Below the pieces are notes generated by a model, which worked only from the letters and a program-made list of their open reading frames with translations, was not told the DNA's origin and did not search any database. The position numbers were made by a program, and so were the translations under genes. Positions 36,445 through 45,175 of a stretch of 64,000 nucleotides of DNA are shown here, in pieces; the first letter of the stretch is position 1, and the number at the start of each line of letters is the position of its first letter. The stretch covers positions 1-64,000 of the forward strand of contig NZ_RQYI01000005.1 in NCBI RefSeq assembly GCF_003859795.1, given 5' to 3'. The stretch is from Alloprevotella sp. OH1205_COT-284. Its GTDB lineage: Bacteria > Bacteroidota > Bacteroidia > Bacteroidales > Bacteroidaceae.

Positions 36445-38472
36445 ATGGCCATGTCACACTCCGACCTGCAACAAATCACCGACCTTGCCTTAATAGAAGC
36501 CTTTGGTTTCGATCCGTCTGAAATGGCACAGGCCGCTCTCGAACTGGCAGCCGAAGAAATCGGACTGAAAGACTGGACACCCACCGAAGAAGACATCGAA
36601 GCCTTCCGGCGCGTGCACGAACTCGAAGCTCTCAACGAAGAGATGCTCAAAACCGACAACTTCCGAAACCTCCTCGTTTCGCAGGCTGCCGACATGCGCG
36701 TCGTGCTCATGCTCATTGCCGAATGCGTGGTGCTGATGCGACGCGTGAAAAACAGCCTCGCCGAAAAAGCCCGACGGCGACTCTCGCTCGAAGCGGCACA
36801 TATCTACGCCCCATTGGCACACAAACTCGGACTCTACAAACTGAAATCGGAACTCGAAGACCTGTCGCTCAAATACTTGGAACGAGAGGCTTACTATCAC
36901 ATCAAAGAGTCGCTCAACGCCACCAAAAAGAGCAGAGATGCCTATATCGAAAACTTCCTCGCGCCGATCCGCAAAATGCTCACCGAAGCCGGACTGAAAT
37001 ACCACATGAAAGGACGCACCAAGAGCATTCACTCCATTTGGCAAAAAATGAAGAAACAACGGTGCGGTTTCGAGGGCGTGTACGACCTTTTTGCCATTCG
37101 CATCATTCTCGACTCCGCCCCTTCCAAAGAGGTGGCCGAATGTTGGAAGGTATTTTCGCTCATCACCGACAGATATGAGTCGAACCTTAAACGCCTGCGC
37201 GACTGGGTCACTGTGCCCAAGTCGAACGGCTACGAGAGCCTGCACGTCACGGTGCTCGGTCCCGAAAACAAATGGGTGGAAGTACAAATCCGCACCGAGC
37301 GCATGGACGAGGTGGCTGAACACGGGCTTGCCGCCCACTGGCGATACAAAGGAGTGAAGTCGAGCGAAGGAGGCGTAGACAACTGGTTGGCCGGCATACG
37401 CGCCGCACTCGAAGCCGGACGTGATCCGCAAGTGGACGAGCAGGCCGCCACAAGCTTAAAAGACAACTCTGTCTATGTGTTTACACCCAAAGGCGACCTC
37501 TTCAAACTTCCGCTCGGAGCAACGGTGCTTGACTTTGCCTACCTCATTCACTCAAAAGTGGGAAACCGATGCGTGGGGGGAATTGCAGACGGCAGAAACG
37601 TGCCCATACGGCAACAGTTGCAAAGCGGTCAGAAGGTTGAGGTGCTGACTTCCAACAATCAGCAACCGCGCTTGGAATGGCTCAACATCGTGGTGTCAAA
37701 CCACGCCAAAGCCAAAATCCGACAGGCACTGAGAGAGATACAAAGCCGGGACAGCTTAATGGGGCGGGAAATTTTGGAGCGAAAGCTCAAAAACAGAAAG
37801 CTCGAATGGGATGAAAGCACCCTCAATCAGTTGATCAAAAAGCAGGGATACAAAGAGGCGGCCGACTTCTATTCCGACATCGTGGAAGAACGCAACGACC
37901 TCAACGCCACGCTCGAACTCTACATCGAGCTGCAAAAACGCGAAGCCGGAACGGCCGAAAGAGCCGAAACAAGAAGTGCGGAAGAATACACCTTCAAAGA
38001 CAGCATCGAACGCACAGACGGCGGTACAGACGACGTGTTGGTCATTGACAGCAATCTGAAAGGCGTAGACTTCCACATGGCACGCTGCTGCTCTCCGGTG
38101 TACGGCGACGACGTATTCGGCTTTGTCAGCGTGTCGGGCGGGATCAAAATCCACCGCCAAAGCTGTCCGAACGCACAGCAAATGAGAGATCGGTTTCCCT
38201 ATCGAATCGTCCGTGCTCGCTGGGCAGGAAAAGGAGGTGGAAATTATCCGATCACGCTCCACGTTGTCGGGCAAGATGACCTCGGCATCGTGAACAACAT
38301 CACGTCCATCATTTCAAAAGAAGAGCACATCACCCTGCGAAACATCCTCATCGAAAGCAATGACGGTTTGTTCTATGGCACACTGACCGTGCTCATTGAC
38401 GACACCACACAACTGAATCGCCTCATCAAAAAACTGCGTACGGTGAAAGGCGTCAAAGCCGTCGGACGTTGA
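36445..38472 (+). CDS. relA: RelA/SpoT-type (p)ppGpp synthetase with degenerate HD domain
   Basis: A 675-residue stringent-response enzyme. The synthetase domain spans about 120-330 (IYAPLAHKLGLYKLK, GRTKSIHSIW, YDLFAIRII, PKSNGYESLHVTV, VQIRTERMDEVAEHG). TGS is at about 385-450, a zinc-finger segment with ARCCSPVYGD at about 545-575, and ACT at the C-terminus. Only ~118 residues precede the synthetase, and the place of the hydrolase motif reads LIAECVVLMRRV, without the Asp and Asn of an active HD hydrolase. So it should make but not break (p)ppGpp. The substrate loop reads RLRDWVTVPK, basic like bifunctional Rel enzymes. A second, full-length Rel is expected elsewhere. Confidence 0.88.
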   Translation: MAMSHSDLQQITDLALIEAFGFDPSEMAQAALELAAEEIGLKDWTPTEEDIEAFRRVHELEALNEEMLKTDNFRNLLVSQAADMRVVLMLIAECVVLMRRVKNSLAEKARRRLSLEAAHIYAPLAHKLGLYKLKSELEDLSLKYLEREAYYHIKESLNATKKSRDAYIENFLAPIRKMLTEAGLKYHMKGRTKSIHSIWQKMKKQRCGFEGVYDLFAIRIILDSAPSKEVAECWKVFSLITDRYESNLKRLRDWVTVPKSNGYESLHVTVLGPENKWVEVQIRTERMDEVAEHGLAAHWRYKGVKSSEGGVDNWLAGIRAALEAGRDPQVDEQAATSLKDNSVYVFTPKGDLFKLPLGATVLDFAYLIHSKVGNRCVGGIADGRNVPIRQQLQSGQKVEVLTSNNQQPRLEWLNIVVSNHAKAKIRQALREIQSRDSLMGREILERKLKNRKLEWDESTLNQLIKKQGYKEAADFYSDIVEERNDLNATLELYIELQKREAGTAERAETRSAEEYTFKDSIERTDGGTDDVLVIDSNLKGVDFHMARCCSPVYGDDVFGFVSVSGGIKIHRQSCPNAQQMRDRFPYRIVRARWAGKGGGNYPITLHVVGQDDLGIVNNITSIISKEEHITLRNILIESNDGLFYGTLTVLIDDTTQLNRLIKKLRTVKGVKAVGR

Positions 38473-38699
38473 TCGAGAATACACGTTCGCTCCACAACTT
38501 TTCGGAACAAGATGCTTTGCCATATCCCCCACTCGCGCAAAGCACCTTGTTCCATATTGTTTGTTTTGTCTGTTTTATTCTTTCTTATATCTCTCGCGAC
38601 ACGTTATGTCGGCGTTTTTTCGTAAATTCGCGTTCGAAACTAACAGAAATGCCTAAAAACCGCCTTTCAGCAAGTTCACTTTACAAAAAGGACAAACAA
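38473..38699. other. Intergenic, no gene seen
   Basis: About 290 bp lie between relA and ppdK. Apart from the ppdK promoter I see no feature. Confidence 0.5.
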
Positions 38700-38731
38700 T
38701 TTGGTTCTTTTAAGTATTATATCTATATTTG
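38700..38731 (+). promoter_or_regulatory. Promoter of ppdK
   Basis: TTTG (38700-38703), 20 bp, TATATTTG (38724-38731); 31 nt before the ATG. Confidence 0.8.
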
Positions 38732-38762
38732 CAGAAGACAATATTAATCATATAATAATTCA

Positions 38763-41486
38763 ATGAAAAAAGTAAAAAGAGTTTACACCTTCGGCAACGG
38801 CCGCGCCGAAGGTGATGCAACACTCCGTGACTTGCTCGGAGGAAAAGGAGCCAACCTCGCCGAAATGAACAAAATCGGTGTGCCCGTGCCTCCGGGATTT
38901 ACCATCACCACCGACACCTGCAACGACTACTACACCGTTGGGCAAGACGAAATCATAGCACAACTCACCGAAGAAGTGGATGCCGCCATCGCACAAACCG
39001 AAGAGAGCATGAATTGCAAATTCGGCGATGCCTCCAACCCCTTGCTCCTTTCCGTACGCTCCGGAGCACGTGCTTCGATGCCGGGCATGATGGACACCAT
39101 TCTCAACCTCGGCTTGAACGACGAAGTCGCAGCAGGCCTTGTTGCCAAGACCGGAAATCCCCACTTCGTGTACGACTCTTATCGTCGCTTCGTGCAAATG
39201 TACGGTGACGTGGTGCTCGGCATGAAACCCGAAAACAAGGAAGACATTGATCCGTTCGAAGCCATCATCGAAGAGGTGAAAACCGCACGTGGTGTGCATT
39301 TGGACAAAGACCTCACGGTGGAAGATCTCCAAAATCTCGTGGAACGCTTCAAGAAAGCCATTAAGGATCAAACCGGAAAAGACTTCCCCACAGATCCCAA
39401 AGAACAACTTTGGGGTGCTGTCTGCGCCGTATTCCGCAGCTGGATGAACGAGCGCGCCATTCTCTACCGTAAAATGGAAGGCATCCCTGCCGAATGGGGA
39501 ACGGCAGTCAATGTGCAAGCCATGGTGTTCGGAAACATGGGAGAAACTTCTGCCACCGGCGTATGCTTCAGCCGCGACGCCGGAAATGGTGAAAACGTAT
39601 TCAATGGCGAATACCTCGTCAATGCCCAAGGCGAAGACGTTGTGGCCGGTATCCGCACTCCTCAACAAATCACCAAACTCGGCGCACAACGTTGGGCAGA
39701 ACGCGCCGGTATCAGCGAAGAAGAACGTGTGGCAAAATATCCTTCAATGGAAGAAGCCATGCCCGAAATCTACACCGAGCTCAACGCCCTGCAAAACAAG
39801 CTCGAACAGCACTACCGCGACATGCAAGACATGGAGTTCACCGTGCAAGAGGGCAAACTGTGGTTCCTCCAAACTCGTAATGGTAAAAGAACCGGTACGG
39901 CAATGGTGAAAATCGCCATGGATCTGCTCGCAGAAGGCATGATCGACGAAAAGACGGCTATCAAACGCTGCGAACCCAACAAGCTCGACGAACTTCTCCA
40001 CCCCGTTTTCAACAAACAAGCTTTGACAACGGCCAAGGAAATCACGCGTGGCCTGCCGGCATCTCCCGGTGCAGCTTGCGGACAGATCGTGTTCCACGCC
40101 GACGATGCCGAAAAATGGGCGGAAGAAGGCAGAAAAGTCATTATGGTGCGTATCGAGACATCTCCCGAAGACCTCGCGGGAATGGCAGCGGCAGAGGGTA
40201 TCCTCACGGCACGCGGAGGTATGACCTCTCACGCTGCCGTCGTGGCACGCGGTATGGGTAAATGCTGCGTATCGGGAGCCGGAGCAATCCAAATCGACTA
40301 TAAAACTCGCACGATCGAAGTAGATGGCCTCAAATTCAAAGAAGGCGACTACATCTCGCTCAATGGTACAACCGGTTGCGTTTACGCAGGAGAAATTCCC
40401 ACCGAAGCGGCAGAACTCAGCGGAGATTTCAGCAAACTCATGGAGCTTTGCTCGAAATATTCCAAACTCAATGTCCGCACCAACGCCGACACTCCGCACG
40501 ATGCAAAAGTAGCCAAAGACTTCGGTGCTGTCGGCATCGGTCTTTGCCGCACGGAACACATGTTCTTTGAAGCGGAAAAAATTGTCGCAATGCGCGAAAT
40601 GATCCTCAGCGAAACTGCCGAAGGCCGCGAAAAGGCTCTCGAAAAGATCCTTCCCTACCAAAAATCGGACTTCCTCGGCATCTTCCGCGCCATGGATGGT
40701 TGCCCTGTGAACGTTCGCTTGCTCGATCCCCCTCTCCATGAATTTGTGCCCCACGACAATGCCGGACAAGAAGAAATGGCCAAGGCTATGGGAGTTACGG
40801 TGGAATACATTCGCCAACGCGTAAACAGTCTTGTTGAAGCCAATCCCATGCTCGGTCACCGCGGTTGCCGTCTCGGAAACACTTATCCCGAAATCACCGC
40901 GATGCAGACTCGTGCCATTCTCGGTGCGGCCGTCGAACTCAAACGCGAAGGTTTGAACCCCATGCCCGAAATCATGGTGCCCCTCACCGGTATCCTCCAC
41001 GAATTTGAAGCACAAGAAAAAGTCATTCGCAACACTGCCGCCAAACTCTTTGAAGAAGAAGGCATTGAAGTAGACTTCAAAGTCGGAACGATGATCGAAA
41101 TTCCTCGCGCTGCCCTCACAGCCGATCGCATCGCCACTCGCGCCGAATATTTTTCTTTCGGTACGAACGACCTCACTCAAATGACTTTCGGCTACTCTCG
41201 CGACGACATTGCCAGCTTCCTGCCCATATACTTGGAGAAGAAGATCCTCAAAGTCGATCCTTTCCAAGTACTCGACCAAAACGGCGTAGGACAGCTTGTG
41301 CAAATGGCTGTTGACAAGGGTCGTTCCGTTCGTCCCGAACTGAAATGCGGTATTTGCGGTGAACACGGAGGTGAACCTTCATCCGTAAAATTCTGTCACA
41401 AAGTAGGTCTCAACTACGTCAGCTGTTCTCCTTTCAGAGTACCCATCGCCCGCCTTGCCGCGGCACAGGCTGCTATTGAGGAATAA
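38763..41486 (+). CDS. ppdK: Pyruvate, phosphate dikinase
   Basis: A 907-residue enzyme that interconverts PEP, AMP and PPi with pyruvate, ATP and phosphate. Domains in order: N-terminal ATP-grasp (from about residue 20, GGKGANLAEM), the phosphohistidine domain with TARGGMTSHAAVVARGMGK (about 485-505, catalytic His in SHAA), and the C-terminal PEP-utilising barrel with GLCRTEHMF and the closing KCGICGEHGG and VSCSPFRVPIAR. Length is typical of the homodimeric PPDK. It has its own strong promoter and terminator. In Bacteroidales it commonly supports PPi-linked glycolysis or gluconeogenesis. Confidence 0.97.
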   Translation: MKKVKRVYTFGNGRAEGDATLRDLLGGKGANLAEMNKIGVPVPPGFTITTDTCNDYYTVGQDEIIAQLTEEVDAAIAQTEESMNCKFGDASNPLLLSVRSGARASMPGMMDTILNLGLNDEVAAGLVAKTGNPHFVYDSYRRFVQMYGDVVLGMKPENKEDIDPFEAIIEEVKTARGVHLDKDLTVEDLQNLVERFKKAIKDQTGKDFPTDPKEQLWGAVCAVFRSWMNERAILYRKMEGIPAEWGTAVNVQAMVFGNMGETSATGVCFSRDAGNGENVFNGEYLVNAQGEDVVAGIRTPQQITKLGAQRWAERAGISEEERVAKYPSMEEAMPEIYTELNALQNKLEQHYRDMQDMEFTVQEGKLWFLQTRNGKRTGTAMVKIAMDLLAEGMIDEKTAIKRCEPNKLDELLHPVFNKQALTTAKEITRGLPASPGAACGQIVFHADDAEKWAEEGRKVIMVRIETSPEDLAGMAAAEGILTARGGMTSHAAVVARGMGKCCVSGAGAIQIDYKTRTIEVDGLKFKEGDYISLNGTTGCVYAGEIPTEAAELSGDFSKLMELCSKYSKLNVRTNADTPHDAKVAKDFGAVGIGLCRTEHMFFEAEKIVAMREMILSETAEGREKALEKILPYQKSDFLGIFRAMDGCPVNVRLLDPPLHEFVPHDNAGQEEMAKAMGVTVEYIRQRVNSLVEANPMLGHRGCRLGNTYPEITAMQTRAILGAAVELKREGLNPMPEIMVPLTGILHEFEAQEKVIRNTAAKLFEEEGIEVDFKVGTMIEIPRAALTADRIATRAEYFSFGTNDLTQMTFGYSRDDIASFLPIYLEKKILKVDPFQVLDQNGVGQLVQMAVDKGRSVRPELKCGICGEHGGEPSSVKFCHKVGLNYVSCSPFRVPIARLAAAQAAIEE

Positions 41487-41511
41487 TAAAAAGCCCTCGT
41501 AACTTACGAGT

Positions 41512-41555
41512 TAGGCGGTAAATCTCCTTTTTACAGAGATTTACCGCCTATTTTC
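41512..41555 (+). terminator. Terminator of ppdK
   Basis: A 15-bp perfect stem TAGGCGGTAAATCTC (41512-41526) with 41536-41550, then TTTTCT. Confidence 0.85.
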
Positions 41556-41658
41556 TAAAAAGAAGTCTGCACATTCTGCTCAATAATCGTGCAGAAAGTG
41601 CAGAATTAACTTACGAAAGCCCACATTCTCTGTAAATTCAAACTTGCAATTTCATTCT

Positions 41659-41823
41659 CTATTGAAAATGGTTATATTCCTCATCTGTTAATTCGCGTGC
41701 TTTTTTAACCGTTCCATCCTTGCCAATCCATGTTGCGGTTCTTCCTTTCAAACAAAAAATCGGCAGGTGTCTTCCGTATCTGAAAGTTGAAAAGAAAAAG
41801 AAGAAAGAAGGTTGTTTTGACAC
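41659..41823 (-). CDS. Possible small protein (54 residues, GTG start)
   Basis: A minus-strand frame from GTG at 41823 to TAG at 41659. The N-terminal half is Phe/Ser-rich and poor, but the C-terminal part reads as normal protein: KGRTATWIGKDGTVKKAR then ELTDEEYNHF. A -7 box TATTTTTG (41841-41834) lies just upstream. It may be a true small gene or the tail of a deleted one. I do not recognise it. Confidence 0.3.
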   Translation of the reverse strand: MSKQPSFFFFFSTFRYGRHLPIFCLKGRTATWIGKDGTVKKARELTDEEYNHFQ

Positions 41824-41943
41824 TTTGAGGCATCAAAAATAACAAAACGGATACATTTTGGAGAAATATACTGCACAAAACCTTCTACGATGTGCAGCCA
41901 TTTCGTACTTTCGTGGCTGAAAACACCAATTAATCAGAAAAAT

Positions 41944-43563
41944 ATGAAAAAGATAGCTCTTTCAGTAGCATTCACTACCGCCGTATTCACGGCACAGGCA
42001 GGCGGTTATCTGACCAACACCAATCAAAACGTAGTCTTCTTGCGCAATCCGGCACAGGGTGCAGCCATCAATCTGAACGGCGTTTATTCCAATCCGGCAG
42101 GAGTAAGTTTTTTGGAAAACGGAATCCATGTGGGCTTCAACTGGCAAGCCGCTTTTCAAACTCGCGAAGTGACTTCGACATTTGCCCCTTTTGCTTTCGG
42201 GCAGTATAATGACGGTCGTCAAACCAAATTCTTTGAAGCCTCGGCCAAAGCTCCCGTCATTCCTTCTCTGCAAATGGCTTGGGTGAAGGATCGTTGGAAT
42301 CTTCAATTCAACTTCGCCATCGTCGGTGGTGGAGGAAAAGCCGAATTCGATCAAGGCATGGGGTCTTTCGAGAGTCAGGTGGCTCTTCTCGGCATGCTCG
42401 GAAAAAATCAGAACTTAGGCTTCGACCGCTACGACGTCAAAGCCTACATGCGCGGTAAGCAATACTACTATGGTTTCACACTCGGATCGGGCTATAAACT
42501 CAACGAAAACTGGTCGGCCTACCTCGGTTTGCGTGGCATTTATGCTTCGGCCAACTACTACGGCTACTTGAAAGACATCCGCATCAATGCCGGGGAGAAT
42601 GGTGCCATGGTGAATGCGCCACAACATTTCTCGGTTCAAAGTGCAGGCTATGCGGCAAAAGCTACCGCCGCCAAGCAGAAAGCACAAGAATACAAAGCTG
42701 CCGCAGAGCAATATATTGCGGCAGGAAATACCACAGCGGCACAGCAGGCAGCGGCAGCGGCCGAACAATATGCCGAAGGAGCACAAAAAGCAGCAAAAGG
42801 AGCACGCACGTATGGTGTGCTTGCAGCCGCCACCAAGGACGTTACGCTCAATGCCGACCAAGATGCTTTCGGCATGGCTCCCATCGTAGGAGTGCACTAT
42901 CACGGTAAGAAATTTGATGCCGCAGTGAAATATGAGTTCGGAACGCGCATGGAGTTTACCAACAAAGCCGCCAACAGCGAAAGTGCCGATAACCTTGCAG
43001 CTCTTGCTCCCTACAAGGACGGTGTGAAAGTGCGCGGAGATGTTCCGGCACTCCTCACACTCGGAGTGCAATATCGCCCTATCGAACGCCTTCGCCTTAA
43101 TGCCGGCTACCACTACTATTTCGACAAACAAGCGAAAACCGGACTTGGCAGCCATGGTTGGAAAAATCAGCTTCTCGACGGTGGCACAAAAGAAGTGCTT
43201 TTCGGAGCCGAATACGACGTAAACGAGAAGTTTGAAATCAGTGCCGGTATGCAGCGCACGATCTATCCCAACACCGATGCTTATATGAACGACCTTTCGT
43301 TCACTGTCAGCTCCACCAGCGTCGGCCTCGGTATCGGCTATCGTCTGAATGATCGCGTAAAATTCAACGTTGCCTATTTCCAAACCTTCTACGACGATTA
43401 CACCAAAACGACCGACAACTACAACAATACGGCCAACATCGTCAAACTCGCACAAGGCGAAGAGGCTGCCAAGACGTTGATCGAATCGGGCAAACTCTCC
43501 GGAACAGACGTTTTCACGCGTAGCAACAAAGTCTTTGGCCTCGGTGTCGAACTCAAATTCTGA
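41944..43563 (+). CDS. Outer-membrane protein of the OmpP1/FadL family
   Basis: A 539-residue beta-barrel transporter for hydrophobic compounds. Signal peptide MKKIALSVAFTTAVFTAQA, then the FadL-type start of the mature protein GGYLTNTNQ and NLNGVYSNPAGVSFL. Between about residues 230 and 298 there is an Ala/Gln/Lys-rich stretch (AAQQAAAAAEQYAEGAQK) that predicts a helical or coiled-coil insertion, longer than the barrel strands around it. The chain ends in VELKF, an aromatic C-terminus for outer-membrane assembly. I start at 41944 for the signal peptide. Confidence 0.85.
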   Translation: MKKIALSVAFTTAVFTAQAGGYLTNTNQNVVFLRNPAQGAAINLNGVYSNPAGVSFLENGIHVGFNWQAAFQTREVTSTFAPFAFGQYNDGRQTKFFEASAKAPVIPSLQMAWVKDRWNLQFNFAIVGGGGKAEFDQGMGSFESQVALLGMLGKNQNLGFDRYDVKAYMRGKQYYYGFTLGSGYKLNENWSAYLGLRGIYASANYYGYLKDIRINAGENGAMVNAPQHFSVQSAGYAAKATAAKQKAQEYKAAAEQYIAAGNTTAAQQAAAAAEQYAEGAQKAAKGARTYGVLAAATKDVTLNADQDAFGMAPIVGVHYHGKKFDAAVKYEFGTRMEFTNKAANSESADNLAALAPYKDGVKVRGDVPALLTLGVQYRPIERLRLNAGYHYYFDKQAKTGLGSHGWKNQLLDGGTKEVLFGAEYDVNEKFEISAGMQRTIYPNTDAYMNDLSFTVSSTSVGLGIGYRLNDRVKFNVAYFQTFYDDYTKTTDNYNNTANIVKLAQGEEAAKTLIESGKLSGTDVFTRSNKVFGLGVELKF

Positions 43564-43629
43564 TTCTTACAACGGATCTTTTTCCAACGCCCTCCAAACT
43601 CTCTTTTTTTATCTCGTTTTCATTGAATG

Positions 43630-43668
43630 AAGGCCGTGTCGAAATGTAAGTTTTGACACGGCCTTTTT
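43630..43668 (+). terminator. Terminator of the fadL-like gene
   Basis: Stem AAGGCCGTGTC (43630-43640) with GACACGGCCTT (43655-43665) and a TTTTT tail. Confidence 0.85.
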
Positions 43669-43801
43669 CATGTTGCACAGGTCCGGATTGAGATAAAAAG
43701 TTTACCGAACGGTCATAATTTGCAAAAGCAAAAGCATAATCCAAAGCGAGGGAGGGGAAGTGGAATTTACACGCATTCCTTTCGGAAATGTTCGAGCTCA
43801 A

Positions 43802-45175
43802 TCAAGATGTTGCGTCGAGCAAGACCTCTCCCAAAGTGGGATGCGCATGAATGGTCGAAGACAATTCCTTTATAGTGGCTCTCCGGGCAATCATCGGCAC
43901 AAGTTCCTGAATGATGTCGGCAGCATGTGCCCCAAACAGGTGTCCGCCCAAGATATGCCCCTCGGCGTCCGTTACGATTTTCACCATCCCTTCCGGCTCT
44001 CCCATGGCCAATGCTTTTCCGTTGGTGCGGAAGAAACCTTTATAACTTTTTGTTTCAATGCCTTTTGTTTTGCATTCGGCTTCGGTCATCCCTACGCCGG
44101 CAGCCTCCGGATGTGTAAAAATGGCGGCCGGCATAATGTCAAGACGAATGTCGGAAGGTTCGTTCAGCATGTGGCAAAGAGCTTTTTCTCCCTGGAAAGT
44201 TGCGGCATGCGCCAACTGGCAAAGTCCATTGACGTCACCCACCGCATAAACTCCTTCCACATTGGTCATCATGTGTTCGTTCACGGCGATACCCAACGGA
44301 GTGAACCGGATGCCGGCGTGCTCCAAGCCAAGCCCCTCAACGCGTGCTTTTCTTCCCACGGCGAGGAGTACGACATCGGCTTCCTGTCTTTTCTTTTCGC
44401 CCTTACACTCATAGGTCACTATGAGGTTTTCCTCTTGTGTGATGCTTTCTACGGCGGCTTGATTGACGAGTTCGATGCCGGCTCGTTTGAAAGACGGCTT
44501 CATCCGCTTGACCAAATCGACATCGAAATTGGGCAACATTTCCTTACAATATTCAAGCACAGTTACTTTACTGCCGAATGCACCGAATATGGAGGCAAAC
44601 TCCATTCCGATCACGCCACCGCCGATGACACAAAGCCTTTCGGGAACGAATGAGAGTCGGAGCATTTCGGTAGAAGTGAGCACTCCGGGTAGGCGCACGC
44701 CGGGGAAGGAAGGGATTTTGGTTTCCGAGCCGGTGGCGATGATGATTCGCGAAGCCGAGAAACGGTTGTCCGTCAAAGGAATGCCCTCGGCATTGCGGGC
44801 GTCATCCACCTCAACGGTGTGCGCTTCTACGAAACGCGCACGTCCTTTGACCCTTGTTATGCCGGGAGCGGAGAGCAAGGTTTCGATACCGCTCCGAAGC
44901 GTTGCGACCACTTCATCTTTGCGCGCCATGGCGCGCCGAATGTCAAAACGATAGGAAAGGTCGTTCAACCCCCATTTTTCCGAATCCCGCAGATCGATCA
45001 GTATTTCTGCGTTTCGGCACAAACATTTAGTAGGGATACATCCTACGTTCAAACAAGTTCCTCCCAACTCTTCGGCCTCAACGATGAGTGTGTCCAATCC
45101 TCGTCGGGCAGCTTTTACGGCTGTTTCGTATCCTCCGGGGCCGGCTCCGATAATAATGAGATCTTTGACAATCAT
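43802..45175 (-). CDS. lpdA: Dihydrolipoyl dehydrogenase
   Basis: A 457-residue flavoprotein, here the L-protein of glycine cleavage, which reoxidises the lipoyl arm of GcvH with NAD+. FAD loop GAGPGGYETA, redox pair Cys41/Cys46 in GGTCLNVGC, NAD loop GGGVIGMEFA, and the C-terminal His-Glu pair in HAHPTLGEV. It is the last gene of the gcv operon and overlaps gcvPB by 4 nt (ATGA). Confidence 0.95.
   Translation of the reverse strand: MIVKDLIIIGAGPGGYETAVKAARRGLDTLIVEAEELGGTCLNVGCIPTKCLCRNAEILIDLRDSEKWGLNDLSYRFDIRRAMARKDEVVATLRSGIETLLSAPGITRVKGRARFVEAHTVEVDDARNAEGIPLTDNRFSASRIIIATGSETKIPSFPGVRLPGVLTSTEMLRLSFVPERLCVIGGGVIGMEFASIFGAFGSKVTVLEYCKEMLPNFDVDLVKRMKPSFKRAGIELVNQAAVESITQEENLIVTYECKGEKKRQEADVVLLAVGRKARVEGLGLEHAGIRFTPLGIAVNEHMMTNVEGVYAVGDVNGLCQLAHAATFQGEKALCHMLNEPSDIRLDIMPAAIFTHPEAAGVGMTEAECKTKGIETKSYKGFFRTNGKALAMGEPEGMVKIVTDAEGHILGGHLFGAHAADIIQELVPMIARRATIKELSSTIHAHPTLGEVLLDATS

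Noticed and set aside
39744-41366. A 540-codon minus-strand open frame inside ppdK
   Set aside because: It is antisense to highly conserved PPDK codons and has no recognisable domain.
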